The notes beneath the pieces were generated by a model, which saw only the letters and a program-made list of their open reading frames with translations, ran no database searches and was not told the origin of the DNA. 64,000 nucleotides of DNA, from positions 204,260 to 268,259 of the forward strand of contig MU859081.1 of the NCBI GenBank assembly GCA_033297205.1, in the 5' to 3' direction. The position numbers and the translations under genes were made by a program. Shown piece by piece: positions 41,325-50,663 of this stretch. The stretch comes from Pseudoneurospora amorphoporcata. Taxonomy: Eukaryota > Ascomycota > Sordariomycetes > Sordariales > Sordariaceae. The stretch's first letter is position 1. Every line of letters starts with the position of its first letter.

Positions 41325-43999
41325 TCAGAACGGCGGATTCTCAGCAAAGTACCTAACAGCCAAGTATTTGGGATCAAACGTCAACTCCTGCTTCATCGCC
41401 ACATCCAACAACCAATCCGACACCACGATTCTCGGCTCCATGTTCCCGTTCTTTGCCATCTCCTCAAACTTGGGCCACAGCGCCTTTTCAGCCGCGCTCG
41501 GCGACGTCAACAAGTAAACCGGCTCAGGCGGCGCCCCTCCGTCTTCCTCAGGCGTGGTGGGCTTGATAGACGACCCGCCACGACCACGGAAAACCTTGAA
41601 GATGGCCCCGTTGGCCTCGGCAATGGTCTGGTAGCTCTGCACGCCGTTCTTGATCTCGGCCGTGCAGAAGATGGGCACGCCCCAGAGCAGACGGCTGCGG
41701 TTGGCGCGGGCGCGCGAGATGGCCGTCTGGAGGGTGACGCCGAAGCGCTCTTCGGTTTCCTTGTCGACGAGCAGGTAGTCCTTGATGGGCAGGACCTTGT
41801 TGGCTTCGATGCAGGCGGTGACGAAGTCGGACGAGATCACCTCAGGGCCGCGAGCCAGACATCGGAGAAACTTCATAGTTCTAACCATACGCGGCGCGGC
41901 GAGGTAGTCGCAGGGGACGTTGTCTTGGACGATTTGTATGCCCATGGCGCGCAGTTTTCGCTGGTGGTTGTCAAAGTTAGCCAATGTTGTGCATACGTTG
42001 GGGGAAAAGGTAAACCACTCACCTTATCTGCCTCCTCTCGAGTCTTGTCGTTTACCCATCTCTTGTAGCCGGTCAAGCAGATGCGCATCTCCACTGGGCC
42101 TGATGACACTCTAGCCTTCTTGGCCGGACGCTTCTGTCCCGCCTCGTCCTCCTCGCCCTCTGCTTCTGCTGGACTTGACTCCTTCACGGACCGGTCCCGG
42201 TCGATCTGGTCTGCTGCCCGCTTGCCGCCCCAAGGACCGTCCTTCCCTGTGCGCTTCTTTTCTTTCTCATACAGAGCAATATCCGGTGCTAGCTGGTGCA
42301 GCTTGGACAACGCCTTGTCCTTGGCGCTACGGCTACCGCTGGACATGACTGATGGCGTATCGTTTTCCTTATCACGGGTAGCCCGGGTGGCCTTTGCTGG
42401 TGTTTGGATATTTTGCTTATTCTGCGTCCCTCGCGATGGCCTGCCGGCCGCCTTTCCACCCAGTGGACTGGATTCGCCAGCAGTGCCAGCATCGGCCTCT
42501 GCCAAGTTGGCAGCATACACGTTCTTGTGTGCGGTGTCATTCGCCTTGCGCCTTCTCTTTGCTGTCGTGCTGAGAACTTCTTCACCACCGGGGAAATATT
42601 CATCGTGCAACCTCTGTTCGTCGAAGAATGTACTGCCAATGATCTCGCCTAGATTTGTCCTGGGCGGGAAGTGTTGGTACCTGGGGTTAGAAAAGCTCTG
42701 AACTTCGCACTTGGCGTAGCTATCTTCGATCCAGAGATGGTTGACAATCTCAATGTTCCATTCCTTGGCAGCCTCACACTTCTCACCGTTCATCCGAGCC
42801 GTGATAAGGTGGGTATTGTCGGCTTTCATGGTCTTGGTGTACGTTGCACCTGCCGCGGTAATAAGATTTTCGAGGTATACTCGAGCATCACCTCCATAGT
42901 TGGATAGTGTGATCTTCATATCCCTGAATCCGGGAATACCCTCTCGTGGTACCGGGTAGTGCAGAAGTCGTCGCGTAGGTCTCGTCCATTCGTTATGTAC
43001 GATGAGATAGTAGAGCCAGGCAAGGTTGCCGACGTCCTTCCCTTGCTGTGACGCCCGAACATAGTCGTCTCCCTCGCGATATTGGCACACATACATGTCG
43101 CATGCATCGACATCCTCCACCATCTCGCCGTCGCTTTGCTCGATCAAAGTGGTCAAGATGTTTCGCAGCCTCTGGGTGATAGGGAGATCTTGAGATATCA
43201 TGACCTTCTTCTGAGAGAAAACGACAACCTTTTCCCGCTCCTTCCCCGGCATTACAGCACTGGGTATAACGGACGTGGCGCCTTCCAGGGCCTCACTCGT
43301 TGGGATTTTAATCTCTTCGTCGGGCCCTGTGCGCAAGATCTCGGGATCAGGTAGCATATAAGGTGCTTCGCTGATGCGCCTCCCTAGCCTAAAGCAGTCA
43401 TCGAACCAGTGCGGAAGGACGATCTTGCACTTGGGGTTCTTCTTCTGGGCCTCCTGGCACTTTTCGTGGTCCATGGACAGGGCGCAAATATGGGTGGTTT
43501 GACGCGTCAAGTCCTTTGATTCCATACCACCAAGCGCCATGGTCGCACCAATAATGGTCTCCTTGTCGGACTCGGGGATATCGGCACAGGTGAGGATGAC
43601 ATTGGAGAAGATCATTCTAGGATCGGGGGAGTACGGCCTCACTTGGGCGACCTTGTTCCGGGCTAGCGTGATTTTGAGCCAGTTGGTGTTGACGACGGGA
43701 ATCATGTATTGGAGGGCATCGTGATACTGCTCGAAGTCGATCGTGTTTGCGACGATATGGGTCGCGTGTTCTAGAGGGATTTTGCCGTCTTTCGTGGGCT
43801 CGAGGACCTGGGCGCCATGCTTTTGTACAGCCTTGGACAGCTACAGATTACTGAGGTGTTAGGGGATCCGCAACCTCGCTTCAAGTAGAGCGGAGAGAAG
43901 ACATACTTCTGATATCAGACTCGCCGACAGTGCCTTGCTTTGCACAAAGTAAATGAAGCAGCTGTCCAGCAGACCCGGCTTCCCGTTTTCTCCAGCCAT
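41325..43999 (-). CDS. multi-BRCT DNA-damage scaffold protein (Brc1/Rtt107-like)
   Basis: Three exons (43999-43907, 43840-42023, 41960-41325) with 66- and 62-nt GT-AG introns give 848 aa. The protein has the layout of Brc1 and Rtt107: N-terminal tandem BRCT repeats, a disordered linker and a C-terminal BRCT pair. Rtt107/Brc1 bind gamma-H2A and scaffold repair of stalled forks. BRCT hallmarks visible are IPVVNTNWLKI, the conserved Trp in IVLPHWFDDCFRLGRRISE, LAWLYYLIVHNEWTRP and IVNHLWIEDSYAKCEVQ. MRICLTGYKRWVND opens the C-terminal pair, which ends IVVSDWLLDVAMKQELTFD. The linker (about 420-590) is rich in Lys, Glu and Ser and contains SSPLGG and KRPAKKARVSSG, a likely nuclear localisation signal. 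The exact orthology (Rtt107 versus another multi-BRCT protein) rests on domain arrangement. Confidence 0.87.
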
Positions 44000-45050
44000 T
44001 TTGGTGGTGTAAACGCGGGTCTGGTGGATTAATTACAGGTTATTACAGGAAGCGTCGAGTGTCGAGTCGATTCTAATCGATTTCCATGGGCATATGGTGG
44101 GCAGAAGTGAGGGTGATGGGTTGTGCAAAGCGACAGGCAGATGCAGATTGCGTGGCGATGCGACCAGTGTGGTTGTTGATTGGAACAAGGTTCTCAATTG
44201 TCTTTTGTTTGTCTGCCACTGGCAAAATTGGGAGCCACTGCAGGCGACGCGATCGGAAAAAGCCACGGTGGGACCATGACGCGAACCAGGCACGCTGTAT
44301 CATGTGACCGTCGAACTACCTTATTCCAATTTTGATGCTCGGGAATCGGAATCCACACAAGTCACGACTTGGCAGAACAGCTCCCTCAATCGGCTTTCAG
44401 CATGCTTTGCGAGGATATTTGATTAACCTTCTGTGTTCTAATAGCCTTTTATACTCGCCGTTTTCGATGCCAGGCACTCTCTTATGGCCGTGCCTGGTAC
44501 GTACCCCAACAGCCGACTTACACGCCAACCACGAGGAGATGTTGGAATCAAGGGAGACTTGGGGTATCAGCAAGAGCTACTGATGAGTAAAAGTGCCGCT
44601 TTATATCTCTCATTTAACTTGATTTCGGTGTGTTCAATTGCAAGTGTAGGCTGTTAAAAGATGATGCAGTGTCTATGAAACGAGATCCGGGGGTCGATTT
44701 CCGGGACTAGTCTAGTCGCTACCACAACAGCCGGCGCTACGATGGCTTTATGCCTCGGCACTTCGGTCCGTACCATTCGACCTAAACCCCACGAGCGACA
44801 ACCCCGGATTTTGGTCAACACTTCCTCATTTGAACTCACCGTGAAACCCATTTGATCGTGATACATGCCCGAAGCTCCTTAACCCGACTCGTCAGTTTTG
44901 GGATCCTACCATAGTTGTTTACTCATTCATCCTCATCCGATCACGCAGCATACAAAACAACTGTCAACATAGCAACTCATACATGCATTCGGGTCATATC
45001 AAGACAAGCAATCGGAACAAAGGACACTCTCATCCTAACCCACCGGCACA
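44000..45050. promoter_or_regulatory. bidirectional promoter region BRCT gene / hydrolase
   Basis: One kb lies between divergent genes. No discrete element was recognised apart from short open frames without coding character. Confidence 0.4.
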
Positions 45051-46361
45051 ATGGCCTCCTCCTTCATCATCAAGGAGCACAAAGTCGAGGGCCAGCACAT
45101 CCGTGATTATGCCCATGCTACCGCCAATTCCCAAGAAGAGATCCTGTATCTCTCCGTGAAGCAATACATCCCCAAGAGCAACCCCAATCCTCAACCGGGG
45201 GACCTGACTATCATCGGCGCTCACGCCAATGGCTTCGTCAAGGTCAGTTACTCTCACTCACACAAACCCGTGTTTATTCCCGTCACTGACACCCCTCTAA
45301 AGGAACTCTACGAGCCCCTCTGGGAAGACCTCGTCCGCGCCCTCTCCACCCGCGGCATCAAGATCCGCTCCATCTTCATCGCCGACGCCGCCTGGCAAGG
45401 CCAATCCGGTCTGATCAACGAGTCGGCGCTGGGCAACGACCCATCCTGGTACGACCACGCGCGCGACCTGCTGTGCGTCGTCAACGCCCTCCGGCGGGAG
45501 ATGCCTCGCCCGCTCGTCGGAATCGGCCACTCCTTCGGCGGCAACACCATCGTTTCACTTTCCCTCTTACACTCCCGCTTGTTTTCCTCCCTGGTCCTGC
45601 TCGACCCCGTCATCTCCAAGTTCGCCAAGCGCGGCCCCACCTACGGCTTCATGCCCATGAAGCAGTCGGCTTACAGGCGGGACGTCTGGCCGTCGCGCAA
45701 AGAGGCCGCGGACGGGTTCAGGAAGAACAAGTTCTATCAGACGTGGGATAAGAGGTGTGTGGATGTGTTGATCCAGCATGGCTTGCGCCGGGTCGCCCCC
45801 AACGACGAAAAGAATGAGGAGGTGACGCTTACCACCTCCAAGCACATGGAGTGCTTCACCTATTACCGCCCCAAGGAACAAGATCAGCCGGTGCCGGACT
45901 TGCCGCCGGATCAGAATAACCCAGAATTCCCCTTCTATCGCGCCGAGGGCACCATGACTACCAACTTCCTGCCGCACCTGCGGCCCGGCGTGTTGTGGGT
46001 GTTTGGTTCCACGTCCGACGTCTGTCCTCCCGAGACGCGCGAGGAGAAGCTGGAGCTTACGGGTACGGGCTGGAACGGCAGTGGCGGAGCGAAGGCGGGC
46101 AGGGTGGAGGTGTGCACGGTGGAGGGCTATGGGCATTTGGTGCCGATGGAGGCGACGACTAGATGTGCTGAGGAGGCGGCTGAGTTTATTGCGAAGGACT
46201 TGGAGAAGGTGTGGAGGAAGGAGGATGAGGAGTTCAGGAAGGTGTGGAAGGGAAGGGAGGGGACGGAGAAGAGGGTGCTTAGTAAGGAGTTTTTGGACTT
46301 GATGGGGCCGCCGCCGGGGAGAAACAAGAAGCCAGCAGGGAAGGATGGGGCGAAGTTGTGA
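45051..46361 (+). CDS. peroxisomal alpha/beta hydrolase (Lpx1/AKT2-like)
   Basis: Two exons (45051-45242, 45303-46361) are separated by a 60-nt intron with a GTCAGT donor, CACTGAC branch site and TAAAG acceptor, giving 416 aa. Removing the intron restores the family block GAHANGFVKELYEPLWEDL. The nucleophile elbow is GHSFGG (Ser about 141), an acid loop follows near FGSTSDVCPPE, and the catalytic His is in VEGYGHLVPME. The last three residues are AKL, a type 1 peroxisomal targeting signal. Relatives are annotated as peroxisomal lipase Lpx1 or as AKT2-like proteins from host-selective metabolite clusters of Alternaria. Here no biosynthetic cluster surrounds it, so a peroxisomal lipid or acyl hydrolase role is the more likely reading. 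The next plus-strand gene is a fatty acyl-CoA synthetase. Substrate is unknown. Confidence 0.88.
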   Translation: MASSFIIKEHKVEGQHIRDYAHATANSQEEILYLSVKQYIPKSNPNPQPGDLTIIGAHANGFVKVSYSHSHKPVFIPVTDTPLKELYEPLWEDLVRALSTRGIKIRSIFIADAAWQGQSGLINESALGNDPSWYDHARDLLCVVNALRREMPRPLVGIGHSFGGNTIVSLSLLHSRLFSSLVLLDPVISKFAKRGPTYGFMPMKQSAYRRDVWPSRKEAADGFRKNKFYQTWDKRCVDVLIQHGLRRVAPNDEKNEEVTLTTSKHMECFTYYRPKEQDQPVPDLPPDQNNPEFPFYRAEGTMTTNFLPHLRPGVLWVFGSTSDVCPPETREEKLELTGTGWNGSGGAKAGRVEVCTVEGYGHLVPMEATTRCAEEAAEFIAKDLEKVWRKEDEEFRKVWKGREGTEKRVLSKEFLDLMGPPPGRNKKPAGKDGAKL

Positions 46362-46483
46362 GTGAGTTTTCGGTAAGGGGTGCGGCCTTTATCTTGTTAT
46401 TGATTTTCTTGGTGGCCCGAATCGTTGTCAGGTATCATGACTTCATGAAAAGCGATTGTGAGCATTTCGTACGTCTCCTCACC

Positions 46484-46737
46484 TTAGGCCTCCTCGAACT
46501 CCAAAAACCCACCAACCAACCCCTCCTGCTCCGGCTTCAACGCAAACCCCTTCCTCTCCACCTCCGCATTTGTCTTGGCCGTCATCTTTTTCATGCTGTC
46601 TGAGTATCCCCTGTTCGCCAAATCCTTAAAAATCGAGTTCTCCCCAGCATCCGCGATGATGCTGCAACCTGATCATGGACAAATAGCGCAACAACCGTCA
46701 ACAAAAGGGAAGATGTTGTTGGAATAAGGTAAGCCAT
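46484..46737 (-). CDS. possible unannotated small membrane protein (or its last exon), frame uncertain
   Basis: On the minus strand the frame ending with TAA at 46484-46486 reads, from about 46663, DAGENSIFKDLANRG then MKKMTAKTNAEVERKGF and KPEQEGLVGGFLEFEEA. This has strongly protein-like composition and fungal codon choice. Immediately upstream, in a different frame, an ATG at 46737 opens MAYLIPTTSSLLLTVVALF, a convincing hydrophobic anchor. The two are out of phase by one base. Either a frameshift has broken the gene, or the tail is a last exon with an acceptor at GTTGCAG (exon start 46661) or GATCAG (exon start 46668) and a first exon I could not place. I do not recognise the family. It lies tail-to-tail with the hydrolase. 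Confidence 0.35.
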
Positions 46738-47851
46738 CGTCTCGTGACGGAGTGAAGGCAGTCATATTGTGCCGTAGGTGACGAAGTTGGTCAAAAGAGG
46801 CTGTATTTATCGCTTGTCTATCCAATCAACAACTATACCAAGTGTCATTACATGGATGATCTGGTGCTGAGTTGGGCAACGTTAGCCGAATAACACCACT
46901 ACCATGTGCAAGCTATGGAGCGAAGAGGGTTGCAACGAGCCGCATTTGGAGGTGTGAAGCTGACGGTGTAGTGTAGCGAAGGATCTCAACAAGATCGGAG
47001 TGACGTCCAATTGGAAGTCATAGGTGGTCATGACGGTCTGGAAATCTCCCAACAAGAAGCGGCAACGATGGTCGTTGAAACATCACCTGGCCCATCGTGT
47101 TCCGTTCAGATACGCTCCGTCGGTCCTCGACACGGAAATTTGGAGCATCAGATGCTTCCGCTTTTGCGCTCGTCGTAATGCATGTTTTTACCCTAGTTGA
47201 AGATGCCTCGGCAGCTCGGAATGGAACAGGGAGCGTTTCCATGGACCCTTGTTGGTCTGTTAGTGCCAAGCCTCTGAAAGGCCCGTTTAGCGGTACCCCA
47301 CTGACAGGGAGCCCCACTGGAGGCCCCGGAGCCTCTAAAGCGACGTCACACGGCGCCGCGGGGCACAAGTGACAATCCAATCCAGGGGCAGGTCTTGATG
47401 ATCGACCGCTGCCCCTGGGAATTGGAATCTACGCACACAGTACATATTTGTGAATCTCGGCATGTTCCACCGCGTTTGCTCTCACTAAGGTCATCTGTAC
47501 AACCATAACCCATTTCCTCGTTAATGTTGGACTTGTGAAACTCCGGTCCACTCCTCTACCCGTTCTCTCCGCCCTTTTACAAAGACAGACGAGGTCTGAC
47601 CATCCACGACAACAGCTGAAGCACTTCCCTCTTTTAGTCAACCCCAACAAGTCGTCCAAGTCCGAATCTTACCCGCCTGACAACCACGCTACCCCCGAAC
47701 ACCAACTAGACTAAACGACAATCCTTCAGCGGCTCCCGGTTCCGTCAGATCGGCCCAACTTGACCAGACCTAGCTCTGTAATACCTTACCCTCGGCCAGC
47801 GACCTCCTCTATTGACCTCAGAAGACTAGTCTATTACACAACTTGACGACC
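46738..47851. other. intergenic / promoter region of the acyl-CoA synthetase
   Basis: This 1.1-kb stretch precedes the acyl-CoA synthetase start and may hold the missing 5' exon of the small minus-strand candidate. Open frames at about 47018-47380 on both strands are mutual antisense and unconvincing. Confidence 0.4.
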
Positions 47852-50098
47852 ATGGCGAACACAGGCCCCGGCAACGTGCCTCTGCACTTCATCCAGAAAC
47901 CTCCCTTTACCGTCGAGGATCCCAATGCCCAACCCATCCCAGGCGAGACCATCCCCCGCCGACACCCCAAGGCTAAGGATGGCCTCATCACTCGCCCTGC
48001 GCCCGGAGTCAACACCACTCTAGACCTCCTCACTAGAACCGTCGAGCTCTACGGTGATGAGCGCGCCATAGGAAGCCGCAAGCTGATCAAGCTTCACAAG
48101 CATGTAAAAAAGGTCCCTAAGGTCGTTGACGGCGAGACTGTCATGGTTGACAAGGAATGGCAATACTTTGAGCTTACTCCGTATTCTTACATCACCTATG
48201 GGGAATACTTCACCACTGTCAAGCAGATAGGCGCTGGTCTTCGCAAGCTCGGCTTGGAACCCACGGACAGATTGCACATGTTTGCTACCACAAGGTACGC
48301 TCAACTACCCACCTCTTCTTGGTATTGAATGTTGCTAATACGGTCTTTCCGTACACTACAGCCCTCAATGGCTCGCTATGTCGCATGCCGCCTCGTCCCA
48401 ATCTCTCACCATCGTTACCGCCTATGACACCCTCGGCGAGAGCGGCGTCGAACACTCCCTTATCCAAAGCAAGGCCAGCGCCATGTTCACCGATCCTCAC
48501 CTTTTTAAGACAGCTACAAACCCGCTCAAGAAGGCTACATCCATCAAGGCCGTCATCTACAACAACCACACCACGCAGCCCATATCCCAAGACAAGATCG
48601 ATGCCTTCAAGGCCGAACACCCGGAACTCACCGTCCTCTCTTTCGATGAGCTCCGCGCTCTCGGCGAAGAAAACCCCGTCCCCCTCACACCTCCCAGTCC
48701 CGAGGATACCTACTGCATCATGTACACCTCCGGCAGCACCGGCGCGCCGAAGGGCGTCCCCGTCAACCACGCCGGCTTCGTCGCCGCCGTAGCCGGTCTC
48801 TACGCCGTCATGGAGGAGTCCGTCACACACCGCGACCGAGTTCTCGCCTACCTTCCGCTGGCTCACATCTTCGAGCTCGTCCTCGAAAACTTCGCCGTCT
48901 TCGTTGGCGGAACCCTCGGGTACTCTAACCCGCGTACCCTTTCCGACACCAGCACACGTAACTGCCCAGGCGATATGCGCGCCTTCAAGCCCACCGTCAT
49001 GGTCGGCGTTCCGCAGGTCTGGGAGACGGTCAAGAAGGGCGTCGAGGCCAAGGTTAACAGCGCCGGCGCGCTCACCAAGGCCCTGTTCTGGGGCGCCTAC
49101 AACATCAAGTCCTTCCTTGTCTCCAACAACCTGCCGGGAAAGACCATCTTCGACGACCTCGTCTTCGGCCAGGTCCGCGCCATGACGGGCGGCGACCTGC
49201 GTTTCATCGTCAACGGGGCTAGCGGCATCGCCGCCTCCACGCAGCACTTCATGTCCATGGTGGTGGCGCCCATGCTGAACGGCTACGGCCTGACGGAAAC
49301 CTGCGGCAACGGCGCCCTCGGCTCGCCCATGCAATGGACCTCCACCGCCATCGGTGCCACGCCCGCCGCTGTGGAAATGAAGCTCGTCTCCATCCCCGAA
49401 CTCAACTACCACACCCACACCACCCCGCCCCAAGGAGAGATCCTCTTCCGCGGCGCCTGCGTCGTCAAGGAGTACTACGAAAATCCGGAAGAAACCGCCA
49501 AGGCCATCACGCCCGACGGCTGGTTTAAAACCGGCGATATCGGCGAGATTGACGCCAACGGCCATATACGGGTAATCGACCGCGTTAAGAACCTCGTCAA
49601 GCTCCAGGGCGGCGAGTACATTGCTCTGGAAAAACTAGAGGCTGTGTATCGGGGTGCCGTGTTTGTGCAGAATATCATGGTGCACGGCGACAGCGCGAAC
49701 CCGAGGCCGATTGCGGTGGTGGTGCCTAATGAGAAGGCTCTGACGGAGAAGGCGAAGGAACTGGGGATAAGCAACGAGGCGCCGGGTGAGATGCATAGGA
49801 ATCGCAAGTTGAGGGATGCAGTCCTCAAGGAGTTGCAGAGTGTCGGGAGGGGAGCTGGGCTGAGTGGTATGGAGACGGTGGTGGGCGTGGTGTTGGTTGA
49901 TGATGAGTGGACGCCTGTTAATGTGAGTACCCATCCCTTTCCTTTCCCTGATGGAAATGGAGAAGAGTGTGATAGTGATGATGATGATGCTAACGGATTT
50001 TGATACAGGGGCTGGTCACGGCTACACAAAAGGTCAATAGGCGGGCGATGAGGGAGAAGTATGAGAAGGAGATTACGGATTGTTTGAATGGGAAATAA
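47852..50098 (+). CDS. long-chain fatty acid-CoA ligase (Faa1/Faa4-like)
   Basis: The enzyme activates long-chain fatty acids to acyl-CoA through an acyl-adenylate. Three exons (47852-48294, 48362-49922, 50009-50098) with 67- and 86-nt GT-AG introns give 697 aa, the family length. The AMP-binding P-loop YTSGSTGAPKGV lies at about 268. Further motifs are YLPLAHIFELV, PQVWE, NGYGLTETCG, the GWFKTGDIGE motif and the fatty-acyl signature GHIRVIDRVKNLVKLQGGEY. The third exon carries QKVNRRAMREKYEKEI, the C-terminal lysine-bearing helix. The N-terminus lacks a signal peptide, as in Faa1 and Faa4. The ATG at 47852 (GACCATGGC) is the first in frame. With the peroxisomal hydrolase next door it makes a pair of lipid genes on the same strand, although 1.5 kb apart. 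Confidence 0.95.
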
Positions 50099-50663
50099 AC
50101 GGGCCTGCCTCAACTTCCTGTTGTTTGTGTAAGAGGGGCCGACTAGGACACGGAAAGGAGTAATGGTAATAATAACTGGCTGGGTGGGGACACTCGCCCC
50201 AGGCATCATTATCCAGTCAAACAAACGGGTGGGATCTTTTAGCATTTGTATTCATTATTCATAGAAGGGGAAGGGGGCTCGGATAAAAGGGATATGCTAC
50301 ATTTTTAGGCCAGTATCAGGTAGTTTTGCATCATTCCATGTAGGTGTAACACACATTTCACATCACCATTCGCCATTTTGTTCAAACAAATGTTGTTTGG
50401 CACTGTGTTAGATTGTATTGTTGAACAACAAAGAAACGGGGGGTATTTTGCGTGCCTATCGTAAAGAAAAAGGATAAAAAAAAAGACTAAAACCAACGTC
50501 AGGAGGTTTTAGTCGAAAAAGAAAAAAGGTTATGCAACCAAGTGTGTCGGTGTGTGTTATTCATCGATGATTACTGCCAAGACATCATACTGTAACCAAG
50601 TATTGCCTAGCTCTTTAGACAGTTGGGTCGGGCGTAAGGTAGCTTGGACCGTGACAGGACACA
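50099..50663. other. convergent intergenic region
   Basis: This is the gap between the acyl-CoA synthetase and the Kch-like gene, with A-rich runs at about 50464-50530. No gene is seen. Confidence 0.45.

Noticed and set aside
46003..46302. Arg-rich 99-codon plus frame inside the hydrolase gene
   Set aside because: It is an out-of-frame shadow of the G-rich 3' end of the hydrolase.
48285..49565. 426-codon minus-strand open frame
   Set aside because: It is antisense to the acyl-CoA synthetase and shows only shadow composition.
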